Notes under the pieces: generated by a model
What the model saw: the letters and a program-made list of their open reading frames with translations, nothing else
Databases searched by the model: none
Told to the model about the DNA's origin: nothing
Position numbers and translations under genes: made by a program
DNA from: Takifugu bimaculatus
Taxonomy: Eukaryota > Chordata > Actinopteri > Tetraodontiformes > Tetraodontidae
Direction of reading: 5' to 3'
DNA: 64,000 nt
Assembly: GCA_004026145.2 (NCBI GenBank)
Contig: CP034975.1
Coordinates: 14,775,889 to 14,839,888 of the forward strand
Shown: piece by piece, positions 1 to 11,996 of the stretch
How positions within the stretch are numbered: the stretch's first letter is position 1
How the letters are laid out: the number at the start of each line of letters is the position of its first letter

Positions 1-270
1 TTTGCTTCTGTTTTATTTTTGTTTCATTAAAATAAATTAAAATAAATTTTCATAAAGAACCTTTCTTGCAGCAATTCTAATGTCGGGTTTCAACAAGATT
101 TCCCCCTTCTTATAAGAGTTTTAACCATTAGGGACGCACCAGGAATTATCATGTAAAAATTAAAACTTTATTAATAGAATTATGATAGAAGCAGTGGAGT
201 TTACCAGTCTTTTCCATACAAGGTGAAATTTATCACTCTTCTAGATAAGTAACACTGGTGTTGGTTCCAG

Positions 271-3200
271 GTTCCAACGTGTGCACCACCAGAGGAGCCA
301 GCACATGCAAGGAGTGTCTGGCTGTGCACCCCAGCTGTGCCTGGTGCTTGCAGGAGGTGGGTCTCGTCCTTCTCTGTTTCAGAATGGACCCTTAGACGAA
401 ATGCTAAATGGACTGTCTTTATAGTGCACTTTATGTACCACACACTGATGACAGAAGATCCAGTCAGGATTTGTAGTCATTCAGGAGCTCTGGGAGGTGT
501 TTTGGTATTTTTTGCTGACGGTTTGCTGGGGTCTGGGATCAAACTGTGTCACCAGACTGATTGTGTGTGTGTGTGTGTGTGCCTGCGTGTGGGTGTTTGT
601 GTGTGGATGGTTGTTGTTTAGTAGGCCCTGCATGAAAGACAATGTGTGGATGCCTGTGGGAGAAAAATGTTTAGTGTGAGACTCTTTGGAAGATGTTCAC
701 AAACATACAATCCAACCGTTGCAGCCAAGCTTGTGACTGTGCGGTTGTTTCTCCTTCAACCTAATAAACCTTCAGCTGATTTTACTAAATCATTGCTGTC
801 TTCGGGTCAACATCAAAGTGTTCCCACGATGAGTCAATTTTGAGCAGTTTATTGCTTCTTTTCATGTAGAGAGAGCCTGGAGGACCCACCAGAGAGGGTC
901 CTGATGGGATCTTGTGTTAAGATTTGTCATCTTTAGTCCATGTGAGAAAGATTTCTTCAATGAAAATGCCAACTGCACGTCAATGCACAGGAAATTCCTG
1001 CGTTGCGATATGGATGCAGCTACTGCATGCGTGTCAGGATCCCCACAAAACATCTCTCTTTTCTGGATGAAATGTCCTCTCTCTGCTTTCAGGACTTTGG
1101 CCTGGGGGTTGCCAGCTCCCCCCGCTGTGATCTGAAGCGTAACCTGGTGGCAGCGGGCTGCACGCCATCAGCTGTGGAGTCTCCCACTAGCAAGCTGCAG
1201 GTCGTGGAAGACAGGCCCCTGAGCAACAAGGCAACCGTGGCAACACAAGACATCACTCAGATCAAGCCACAGAGACTCCACATCAACCTCAGGCCAGGTG
1301 GGTTTGCTCACCTGTCGCCTGGTGTTTGGGTCCTGTGTATTTAATCTCTGCATCCCATCACCTAGATGACGCCAAACGGTTCACCGTCAAGGTGCGTCAG
1401 GTGGAGGACTATCCTGTGGACCTCTACTACCTCATGGATCTCTCCTACTCCATGAACGATGACCTCTTCCGCCTGAGGTCACTGGGCAAAGGCCTGGCTG
1501 AGGCAATGAACCGCACCACCAGCAACCTCCGCATGGGCTTTGGGGCGTTTGTGGACAAACCGCTCTCACCTTACATGTACATCTCCCCCAAAGAGGCTGT
1601 GAAGAACCCCTGCTACAGGTACCGCAGAGGTGATATTATGGCCTGTTAGAGTGTCCAGCCACTCGCCATATCGGAGAAAACGCCGGCTACTTCATGAGTC
1701 CACTGCTTCATTGATAATTTAATCTACACGTGTGAGTCTCAAATGAATGTGGAGGAACAGTCTGAGTCCATCAGACGGCCATCTGTCTGGAAAGGTGTGG
1801 CCTCCTCATCCCTTCCAAGCTTGGAAAGAAAATACTGTGCAAAGTCTTAGTCACACTGTATGACAAGAGCTGAAGGGTCAGTCTCATTTCATTGCTTCCT
1901 TATCCAAATCTCAGCTCAGGCCAGAAGTCCCAGTAATGGAAACTCAGTTCTAGTGGCTGCAGTCTCACGACGTTTTTACATTCCCGAAGCTTGATAGCAG
2001 CGCCCGTGTGTGTCTGCGTGTGAAGTAACCCTGTTAAGCCGATGAAGTCATTTCTGTGAGAGCACGTTTAAACACAGTGTTCAGCAGTAAAAATACAGGC
2101 GGGATCAGTGTCGCCACACTTGTTAAAAGCTTATGGTGTCTTCTCCAGCTCGGTCAGCTGCTCTGTATCAGACACAGGTTAAGCTGCCTCGCGTGAGTAA
2201 GAGTGTCCCCAAGGATCCCAAACTTTCGAGGTCTTGTTTCCCCGCCCGTTTTGGAAACTTCTCAGTGTCATTCATGAGTTTTATAATTGTTCTTTTTTCA
2301 CTTCACTGACAGCATTAACATGACCTGCCTGCCCCAGTTTGGCTACAAACATGTTCTGACTCTGACGGAGGAGGTGAGCCGCTTCACAGAGGAGGTGAAG
2401 AAGCAGATGGTGTCCAGGAACAGAGACGCCCCGGAGGGAGGCTTTGACGCCATCATCCAGGCTGCTGTGTGCAAGGTGGGGCGACCCTACAGGCGGGCGC
2501 ACATGTGCAAACTCTTACACATGCTGCCTGTTTCACTGTGAAATAAAAGTCCTTCTCACACACACACACACACGCACCCACACTAGAAGAAGATAGGTTG
2601 GCGTCCCGGTGCATCCCACCTCTTGATCTTCACCTCGGATGCCAAAACTCACGTCGCATTAGACGGTCGTCTGGCAGGGATCGTGCAGCCAAACGATGGG
2701 AAATGCCACCTGAACGCTGAGAACATGTACAGCATGTCTACAACAATGGTAAGTGTGCACGTTCTGCGTAGCTGTGACGGATGGAGAGACACGAACCACA
2801 CCCTCTGCTCCGGCCCCACAGGATTACCCATCTCTGGCTCTGATCACAGAGAAGATGTCGGAGAACAACATCAACCTCATCTTCGCCGTGACCAACCCCG
2901 TGGTCCCTTTATACCAGGTGGGGACTTTTACAGGACAAGTTCTGTCCAGAAAAGTGGATGAAGCAGGGATGAGACAGTTCTTAATCGCCTCATGGAGTTG
3001 GTTTGAGTTGATTGTTTATGGGCAACGTTTTTTCTTACACTAAACAACATTTCTCATAAACAGGGCAGCAGCATTGGAACATTTGGTCGGCATTTAAATA
3101 GAGTAAAGTGTGAGTCACCACATGTGTGTTTGGCCACTTTGATACTAATCTAATTTATCAAACCATCATTTAAAGGAACTGAGTTTGCAAAACTCAATAT

Positions 3201-6200
3201 TGCAGTGACTAAAACTGAATATGATACACATAAATGTGTGTTCTTTCTATATTACCCTATGAATTAGTTTTTGTTTAGTCAGTTATGCTTCTTTTACTCA
3301 GCAGGTATAACCCAGTGTCTTCTGCAGTTGTATTTTTATTTTTTGTTTTGTTTTCATTACTTTGACAGCATTTAAAGGAGGTGGGGGGCAGAGTGAGCAT
3401 TTCATAAAAGCTGCATGAATAACTGACTTAAAATAACTCTCCACCGATTCTGATGATTCACACTTGTTTGCCTGTTGACAAAGCAAGCAGTTTAATACTT
3501 GTTATCTTGGACTATTTGACACTGTAGCTTGTGTGATGTGTGTGTCTGCAGAACTACAGTGAGCTGATTCCTGGCACCACTGTTGGAACCCTCAACAATG
3601 ATTCAGGAAATGTTATTCAGCTCATACTGCAGGCCTATGCTGTAAGTGTTACACACACGCACACACACACACACGGATACATGCTGCAGGCAGGGGGATG
3701 ACATGTGTTTTGCTGACACACACCCACTATGTCTAAATCCTAAGTGTAGTCGAGCCAAAGCCTTCAGCTCTGATGCTGACCAAGACCTGCTGGCTCTGTG
3801 TGCTTGTTTACTACTTTTAGCTTTGGCGCTACATGTTTGTAAAACTGTTCCCGTACGCCCCTACAACATCGTTCAGTTATAGCTTTGGACGTAATTGAGG
3901 ATTACGTCATGTAAATAAGCTGGAAACGATTTGAACTCATGTCATGCTGCAAAACGAGGAGCCGCGCTGTAGTCGCAGCCCCTCCTTTGATTCGCTTCGC
4001 TGACCTGAGCCAAGCATTCGCTTCGACAACTAAACTCACTGTTGTTGCCAGAAAATTCGCTCCAAGGTGGAGCTGGAGCTCCAGGGTGTCCCGGACGGGC
4101 TGTCGCTGTCCTTCAACGCCACCTGTCTGAACGGTGAGCTCATCCCTGGCCTCAGGTCCTGCTCTGGCCTGAAGATTGGAGACACGGTGAGTCCCTTCCC
4201 GCATCACTTCCTGCGTTTGGTGTGCTCATTTCTTTTTTCTTATGACCCTGTGGGGGTTTTGTACATGCCCCCGCCACATTAATGAGCGGCCCCCTCAGAG
4301 GGCAGACTGCTATCGTTTTTCTGTGATGATTCATGTTTTCACAACTGGGCAAGGCTGCCTATGAAATGTTTAAAGAAAAAAGAAAGAAAATAAAGCCAAT
4401 TCTTGCGCAACATGCAGGACGTGTGTTTAAGCGTGTCATACTGTTCATTCATGCAGCATTGAAGAACTATTTTTTTATACTTATTGTCTTGGCAGTAGGA
4501 GTCGTTCTCCACTCCCTTCATGTTATTTACCCTGTTTTACCCACAGTGTAAAAATGGCATAAAACAACTGGATCAGCACATCGCGTTCTTGCATTAGTGT
4601 TCCTCTTCCACTCCAAGTTTAGAGTAGACTCACCAGCCTGAAGTCTCCCCTCTTTCCTTTTTGTTGCAGTTCCTCATTATCGTGGCCTCTTTGGCTCTCT
4701 TTCCTACTATTTCCTCACACCAGGTGACATTTTTTGGCCTCCGCGCATTTCTTTCTGTCTGCCTCAGCTGCTCTCGGGCTTTCGTTGCCATATATGGTGG
4801 TTTCTCCAGATGTTGTTAAGGCCCGTTTTTGGACAATAACCAGATTTCGATGTAATGTTGAATGAACCTGACCAAGATCATGTTTTGAATATGAGGTAAC
4901 GAGGGTGGAATGTAATGACATTCATTTACTCGGTGATTGTACTTAAGTGCAACTTTGAGCTGCTTGTGTTTGAGTTCTATAATTTCCCTGGTGCTTTTAA
5001 ACCTCATCAAATATAGATAAATAAATAAATACTGTATGTTTTCACCTCTCTGTTACCTTCGGTCCTCCTGCTACTTTAGCCAGAGTATTTTTGAACCATC
5101 AGGGAACCATCTACCGTAAGTGTGTGTTAGATCATCTTCACCGGCTCATCCCAGAAGTTTGCTTCCTTCCTGTTCTTCAGGTTTCTTTTACCGTGGAGGC
5201 CCGGGCTCGAGGTTGCCCCAAAGAAAAGAAGAAAACATTCTTCATCAAACCGGTGGGCTTCAAGGACACGCTCTCCATCACTGTCACCTTTGAGTGCGAC
5301 TGCAAGTGTCAGGCCAAAGCCCAGCCCAGTAGCCCCAAATGCAACCACGGCAACGGCACCTATGAGTGTGGCATCTGCATGTGCCACCCCGGCCGCTTGG
5401 GGCCGCACTGCGAGTGCGCCGAGGGCGATTACGACCCCACCGAGCAGGACAGCTGCAGCGGGCCCACCGGCTCTGGAGGACGGGGGTCCATCTGCAGCGG
5501 CCGCGGCGACTGCGTGTGTGGCCAGTGTGTGTGCCACAGCAGCGACTTTGGAAAAGTCTGGGGAAAGCTTTGCGAGTGCGACGATTTCAACTGCCTGCAC
5601 TACAAGGGGGAACTGTGCTCAGGTAGGAGCTCGAAATAAGGGAAAGGCTCAAAGTTCCGACGCGCAAACACCGTTGAATGTGGTTAAATGGAGATGCTGA
5701 GTGTGTGTCTGGGTCAAAGCCTCTCGGCTGTCATGGCTGACGTACAACCACTTCATCAGGGAAGGATTATATACAGTAACCACACTCCCATCGGCTCAGA
5801 TCATGGACATTTCACAATAAGTTTGTGTATTTGTGTGCATGTGTTAGCTGTAGATGTTTGAGGAAGCTTCTCTCTTGTGATGGACATCTCCTCTAAACAT
5901 GCGTAAAGAGTGTGTGATCTTTATATTTATATCTCTGGTTTTTATATTTAAAGAGACATGTCAAAAGAGACACGCCATCGGGTGAGACACCTAAAGATGA
6001 AAGCTGGTTTTAATCGTCTCCTGGCAGTGGTCCATTAAAGAATATTTAATTTGGAATATTTAATCAATTTAACTTCTTGGAATTACATTTGTAATGGTCC
6101 TTGTGGTAAATTTCTTCTGGTGGTAGTTGAGATGTGCTGATGAAGGATCAATACACAGGCTTCAGACACTACAGTCCTGTCTTTTTTAAGGTTGAGCTAG

Positions 6201-8369
6201 GTTGACTTGTACGTGGGGTATCTTTGACTGGGAAACTCCCAGACTGGGAGTTTCCAACCTTCGTGTTATCTTGGTTTCATCGCTACACAAACAGTAAGAC
6301 AGTGACTTGTGTCCACTGCGAACCCTGATTAGACAATCAGTTCTGAAATCAGAGATTACTACGAGATCGATTTAACTTTAACGCTCAGCCCCGGTGCGGT
6401 CTCTCCTCTTCTGTTCTCCCACCCCTCCCCCCTTTCCTAAAACTCTCAATGTTTTGCTACATTCCCCAAAGGCCATAGATTAAGAAGAAAATACCTCTCC
6501 GCTTAAGCAATGGTGGGGACTGTGGAGTAATGAGGCTAAAAATAGACCAGCGTTTGGTCAGAAAAGGTCCCAGTAGGAGAGAAACAATTTCTGAGTGTCG
6601 CGACGTTGTCTAGGGACGTGTATTTGTTCATATCTGAGGATCAAAGTCGTCTCTTGTGTGCCTACAGGATCCATAATTAAAAGCCGGAGGTGCTGTGGTG
6701 GAGTGCGGTCGGTCCTTCATCCAGTCAGCCCGTTCCCGGCAGCGCCCTGACCTGTTGTTTATCTGGACATTGTTTTGCAGTGATAAGCCACAATTTCTTC
6801 TGCGCCATCACTCTCTTATTGGAGAACACGGCGACATAAATAACAACAGAAACGATGAGCACGACTCACACAAGCACGCTGAATCATGCGGGCAAAAAAA
6901 AGTAGCGGCCACAGACACCACAGGGCACACAATGGAGGTCTGCAACAGTCAAAACATGACTGGCTGCTCCTGCTTTCCTGTGTTTATGCGTAACGGCTCA
7001 AGCACAACAATCGCTTTTTCAAATTGAGAAATTACGGTACTTTTATTGAGAAAAGATGGCAGGTTTTTCTCAAAGGAGCAAGAGAGTAAAGCTCACGAGT
7101 ATCAGCTAGCTGTTCACTTGTCTTGTGTTTTCCAAATGTAACTGCATCAGTGGCATCTGAACTCAGGTAAATCTGCTTTGTCATTAGAGGCCACCGGTGC
7201 GGATCAGATCCGAATTCGTGTCACGTTTTCCCTCTAAAACTCCCGCCACACCCATGTTTGTCAGAGTTCCCCGCGGTCATGTGGACTCGGGTTCATCACC
7301 AGATGTTGAAACGCTATTTTGGGCTGAGCGTCGCTCCTTCTCTCCCAGGCCACGGCGTCTGCAACTGCGGCTTCTGCCAGTGCGCCCCCGACTGGCAGGG
7401 CGAGAACTGCAACTGCTCCAGGCGCACCGACACCTGCATGTCCAGCATGGGCCTGCTGTGCAGCGGGAGGGGCCAGTGTGTGTGCGGGGCCTGCGAGTGC
7501 ACGCAGCCGGGGGCCTACGGGGCCACGTGTGACAAGTGTCCCACCTGCCCCGATGCCTGTACCATGAAGAAGTGAGACAAGACACATTTTACACTGAAAA
7601 CGTGCTGGTTTGATTGTGTGTTTTCGCTGCCAGAGAGTGTGTGGAGTGTAAACACTTCAAGAGGGGGAAGCTGTTCCAGGACAACACCTGCTCTCGAATC
7701 TGCAAGGACGAGATCGTGCTCGTCGATGAACTGGGTGAGACCGGCGGCCGCAGCCGCGACCTTCCTCTCTCAGTTCAATACAGGATGCTCTGAACATAAC
7801 ATGTTGTAGCTGGAATCTCACCTGCACCCTCATCCCATCAAGCTACAACCGTTCAATTCTGGTGGAAGTACAGGTGGTTTCCATATTTAATTCCAGTCAG
7901 AACCCTGTTTCTGAGGGATTTGGGCCGTCCTAGGTGAAGCTCAGCGAGTCGCTGCTTCTCTCCTCGCCTCTTTCCTCTATTTAAACAGAAAAGGTGCAAT
8001 TCAGACTGTAAACAATATTATCAAATGCTTTAAATCATATGTAACATTTTCTTAATGGACCAGTGGACAATTGTTCATTTTTTACTCATCGATTTTTTTT
8101 GTGTGTGTTGTTCCCCCAACAGGATCCGATGTTACAAACGCCGTCAACTGCTCTTACAAGGACGAGGACGACTGCGTGGAGCGTTTCCAATACTATGAGG
8201 AAGCCAGCGGCAAATCGATCCTCTACGTCATCAAAGAACCAGGCAAGAGAAACAAACACACGTAGCCTCTCTCAGCTTTTGGGACTTCTGAAGGGAAACT
8301 TCCAAGGACTAAAGGAGTCTGGTGACGGCCACATGGGTCGGGGTCGTCCGAACTGACAAGATAGCATCC

Positions 8370-8405
<36 letters not shown>

Positions 8406-9615
8406 CGTGGCCATGTTCAAGTTGTCACTTCCCTACTACGCTCCTTTCATCTGCTCGTTAAGCAGCCAGATAGAAAAAAGCGTGGAGCGGTAAAAGAGGC
8501 TTTAATGACCCCCAGTGCCCGCAGAGAAAGTCCCTCCTTTCATGAATGTGTGTGTTTAATTTAGGCACAAGTGGGAAGCAGAGAGGTGCACCAACATTTG
8601 CCTTGAACACCAGGCGCCCCGCGGTGCCCAAGAGGGTCATAAAAACCCGCCCGGGCTCGCTTGGAACACGCTGACTCGGCTTGTTCTCCACGGAGAAAAA
8701 GAAAATAAGAAACATTGGGCGCTGCTGAGAGGAGGAAACGAGACAAAGGAGAAGAGAAGGAATGAGAAACGATGTCGCACAAATAAGAGCAGACCGGTTT
8801 GTTCGCCTGGCGTGACGAGGCGAGGGCAGGAGATGAAAGACACCTGGAGAACACGGGAGGGCTTTGATCTCAGCCATAAAGGTTCACCTCAGTTGCCCCG
8901 GGCGGCCCAGAGCTAACAGCCACATATGTAGGAACCACGGAAATACGCACGCAACCATGTAGAGGAACTTTACATTCAGCTGGTAAACAAGATGTTTCAG
9001 CTGAGTTGAACTCCGACTTGATCTTCTTTTAACTTTTTATAAGTGCTAATGCATAAAAGCTAAAATCTTGTTCCTTGTTCACGCATCCTCACCACTAGAT
9101 GGCGCTAAATCCCACAGACTGGGCTCTCAAAAACGAGGATTGACCCCAGGAAGCATATTATTAAGGCAATAATTCATGAAAAGCTCGACTGAGATTGATG
9201 CTCTGAACAAACACTCCAGCTCCGGCCTCCCTGGCTTCTGCCTCTTTTTACGCCCCATTTAACCCCCAGTGATGGCGAACCTTTAAATCTGGAAACTCCT
9301 GATCTTTGACTACATGAAGCTGAGTCACTCCTTCCTCTTTCCATCTAGACTGCCCCAAGGGGCCCGATATTTTGGTGGTGCTCCTGTCGGTGGCGGGGGC
9401 CATCTTGTTCCTCGGGTTAGCTGCCCTGCTGATCTGGAAACTGCTCATCACCATCCACGACAGGCGGGAGTTCGCCAAATTTGAGGAAGAGCGCGCTCGT
9501 GCTAAGTGGGACACGGTCAGTGGTGCTTTTATAGTTGTCATAGTTATGAGTGTAAAAGGTGCCCAGATGTATCATCTGTTATTGTGAGCAATTAGTCTGG
9601 TCATACCAAGTAAGG

Positions 9616-9692
<77 letters not shown>

Positions 9693-9884
9693 GCCCACAC
9701 ACAAGCAGTCTCTTACTTTTGTTTTCTGAAGATTTGTTGTGTTGTTTGTGTGTTGTGCTCTTACTTCAGAGGAAAGGCAGCTAATGGGAGTTTTTTACTG
9801 GGAACCAGGGACCAGACTAGACCCTACAGACCCTCACAAAAGTCTGATCAAACGTGTGGAAATCCACAAAAAAAAAACACTAAC

Positions 9885-9939
<55 letters not shown>

Positions 9940-10015
9940 CTACCAGGGACACAATCCTCTGTACAAAGAAGTCACGTCCACCTTCACGAACATCACGTTC
10001 AGAGGAAAAGACTGA
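271..10015 (+). CDS. itgb3: Integrin beta-3 (5' partial; first exon lies left of the window)
   Basis: Beta subunit of the alphaIIb/beta3 and alphaV/beta3 adhesion receptors, a single-pass plasma-membrane protein. Exons read from splice sites and homology: 271-356, 1093-1297, 1366-1618, 2313-2475, 2587-2748, 2822-2917, 3552-3641, 4052-4186, 5181-5622, 7349-7571, 7634-7734, 8123-8242, 9349-9515, 9947-10015. Phases join cleanly to about 769 residues; human beta-3 has 788. In order: PSI domain (VCTTRGASTCKECLAVH), hybrid and betaI domain with MIDAS DLSYS, specificity loop CYSINMTC, four cysteine-rich EGF modules, beta-tail, transmembrane segment (ILVVLLSVAGAILFLGLAAL), then KLLITIHDRREF and tail NPLY...NITF. 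The beta-3 assignment rests on the PSI and tail matches; which teleost duplicate it is cannot be told. Oddities: a GC donor after 8242, a (CA)n/(TG)n-filled last intron, and Phe in the distal NxxY motif. Confidence 0.95.
562..581. repeat. (TG)n microsatellite in itgb3 intron
   Basis: Short TG dinucleotide run in the intron after the PSI exon. No other feature is seen in the 736-base intron. Confidence 0.9.
6231..6255. promoter_or_regulatory. Perfect inverted repeat made of two kappaB-like sites (itgb3 intron)
   Basis: GGAAACTCCCA at 6231-6241 and its exact reverse complement TGGGAGTTTCC at 6245-6255 flank a 3-base loop. Each arm contains GGGAGTTTCC, which fits the NF-kappaB consensus GGGRNNYYCC. 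It sits in the 1.7-kb intron between the exons ending at 5622 and starting at 7349, which otherwise shows nothing I can name. Function is inferred from the motif alone. Confidence 0.4.
8374..8403. repeat. (TG)15 microsatellite
   Basis: Uninterrupted TG array of 15 units inside the GC-AG intron of itgb3. Confidence 0.95.
9092..9106 (+). promoter_or_regulatory. CTCF-like motif
   Basis: CCACTAGATGGCGCT fits every position of the vertebrate CTCF core consensus CCASYAGRKGGCRSY, on the plus strand, within an itgb3 intron. Occupancy is not shown by sequence. Confidence 0.45.
9617..9689. repeat. (CA)n microsatellite, last itgb3 intron
   Basis: About 36 CA units. It is complementary to the (TG)n array 200 bases further on in the same 431-base intron. 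Confidence 0.95.
9887..9938. repeat. (TG)26 array abutting the last itgb3 3' splice site
   Basis: The TG array ends only eight bases before the acceptor AG (TTTCTACCAG), so it replaces most of the polypyrimidine tract for the terminal coding exon at 9947. Confidence 0.95.
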
Positions 10016-10034
10016 CGCTCCTGCAGGCGTGGAT

Positions 10035-10100
10035 GATCCGGGGACGATCCGGGGACGATCCGGGGACGATCTGGGGACGATCCGGGGACGATCCGGGGCC
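10035..10100. repeat. 11-bp minisatellite, six copies
   Basis: Six head-to-tail copies of GATCCGGGGAC, with one T substitution in copy 4 and a changed last unit. It starts 20 bases after the itgb3 stop codon, so it would lie in the 3' UTR. Confidence 0.95.
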
Positions 10101-10592
10101 CTTCGCTCTCCTTTGTGAGGAGCCACCAAATCACGTGCAGACCTCTACTGTCAGCCAAGTTCTAATATTTGTAAATACGTAGGAATTATTGTGAGGGTGT
10201 GTGTGGTCAGAACTCTACCGTTAAATGAGATCCAGATTTGTATGAGTGACGATGGACCGTTGAGCCGTGCAGATGATCCACATCCACGCCAGAACTACGA
10301 GTGTCTGGGACAATATGCATACAGAATAAGTCTGTGTCGCATCTATTTTCAGATGGTTTTCAATTTTAAAATGAACTGTAATACTTTAAAAAAAACAACC
10401 ATATGTCATAGAACCATAAACAGAATAATAGAAATAATAACAAAGAAGTAAACTGCATGTTTTGGATTGAAGTTCAGTTTTGTCAGTATTTTATCATAAA
10501 ATGCCTTAGGTTTCCTTCTTTGAATTAGGTGAACTGTGCTATAAAATCATGTGTTCAAATAGCATTTTTGAATATGCGAGCGGCTTTGTGAC

Positions 10593-10598
10593 AATAAA
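10593..10598 (+). terminator. Poly(A) signal candidate for itgb3
   Basis: AATAAA, 578 bases after the stop codon, followed by a T/G-containing stretch. This would give a 3' UTR of about 0.6 kb including the minisatellite. Confidence 0.55.
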
Positions 10599-10619
10599 AA
10601 CTTTAATGCGTAAAGGACG

Positions 10620-11940
10620 ATATTTGCATTTGGCTTAGTATTTCCTCTCGTTTTAAAACCTGTTCGACAGGACAGAAGGGACCTGTTTGAATCATTTCGT
10701 CGCGTCGGTTCATGCAATTAGATGAAGCCGGCGCGTTGCTGTTCTGCAGTAATCAGGGATGGAAAGATGTTTCGTGCAACTGTCCAACAGGATTAAATCA
10801 ATGAGTAACGGCGCAGCGCCCCCTGGCGTCCGCCTGCTGCACGCGCGTGGTCGCGAACGCGGGGGGCCCCAACCTGCAGGGGCCGGTTGTGCTGCAGCCC
10901 CTCAAGTCCAAGACTAGACATTCTAAGTGGCCTTGACTTGGGTTTTAAATACTTAACATGTTTTCGACCATGTGGTGAGTGAGCAGCGTGCGGCCACGGC
11001 GCGCGCGGCGCTTCCAACGTGGAAAGAGAGAGTTTCATTCCGAGTTTGCGCAGCTGGTTCCGGCCAGGACAGCAAAGAAAACAAAGCAACAATCATCTAC
11101 AGAATGTACAGAATTATTAAAGTGTGAGGGGGTCGTTTGATGTGAATCAGCAGCGGCCAGAAGTCATGAGGCAGGGCGCCACAAATATTTGTGCTTTAGC
11201 CCGGAGAGACGCGATCTTCTTCACGGGTGATATAACAAATGTCCAGAGATCGCGGCTGGGCCACAAATGCGCGTCACGCCGCATGATTTGCTTTACAGCA
11301 CTGGTGGAAATTTCCGAGCAAATTTGACGTGGATTGAAATCCCACGCAAAGGGCTGGGGGATCTACTGGGGCCCGGCCAGTTCACCCACCACCACCAGTG
11401 CAGGTAACGCCTTCGGAACCGCAAAGATGTCCGTTTCCAGGTGACTCCAAACACCGGAGCCTTCGTGATTCACTTAAACAAGCGCATAGACAAACATCCC
11501 ATAAACCGCCGTTCCCTGGAGCCCCGTGCGGCCTTGCTGTAGGGGGCAATAATCTTTTATTAAGAGCCAAACAATGGACACCATGAGGGGGGCTGACCTC
11601 CTCCACTCGGTGTAAACGTTACATCGCTCGATAATGACAACAGAAAGATCCAGTGAAGCAGAGATGTGACAACATTCGCAAAGAGGCTCCAGAGCATTGA
11701 CAGCTCCTGATCTGCCCGTTCGGGGGGAGGGGGGCAACAAGACGGACAAGGAAACCCCGAGGATCAGGGCCTCCTGTCCGGATGACACCAGCAGGCCCAA
11801 GTCGTACCGTTATCTTTAGCTAGCATTAGCTATGCTAACAAACGTCTTCCCCGGATTCGGAATAATTGTAAATGGATAATTTAATTTGCACTATTTTATT
11901 GTCTGTGTTTTTGACACCCCTCCCCTCCCCCGCTTTCGGA
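10620..11940. other. itgb3-tlk2 spacer, GC-rich in part
   Basis: No credible coding exon seen. The stretch 10,800-11,020 is rich in CpG-containing words, and GCGCAGCGCCCCCTGGCG near 10,810 is a weaker CTCF-like match on the minus strand. The tlk2 promoter probably lies at the right-hand end of this interval. Confidence 0.5.
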
Positions 11941-11996
11941 TGGACGGACAGCATCGCTTCTGTGACTGAATAACACGCCAGTGTAGAGTTCTCCAG
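11941..11996 (+). other. Possible 5' untranslated exon of tlk2
   Basis: The sequence ends CTCCAG followed by a strong donor, GTGAGAC at 11997. It lies about 1 kb upstream of the first coding exon, which itself starts at an acceptor (TTCCAG at 13013), so an upstream non-coding exon is required. The exact 5' end is unknown. Confidence 0.35.

Larger units (their letters stand above)
8243..9348 (+). other. Non-canonical GC-AG intron of itgb3
   Basis: The coding exon ends ...GAACCAG at 8242 and is followed by GCAAGA. The next exon starts ACTGCCCC after TCTAG at 9348. Joining them gives EPDCPKGPDILVV, which matches the conserved membrane-proximal integrin sequence. No GT nearby keeps the frame. 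A (TG)n array (8374-8403) and a CTCF-like motif (9092-9106) lie inside the intron. Confidence 0.85.

Noticed and set aside
5127..5600. 157-codon minus-strand frame opposite the integrin EGF exon
   Set aside because: A shadow of the GC-rich coding exon on the other strand. Ala/Val-rich with no homology.
10813..10829. Third CTCF-like match near the itgb3 3' end
   Set aside because: Only the AGGGGGCGCT half fits. The CCASY half has two mismatches.
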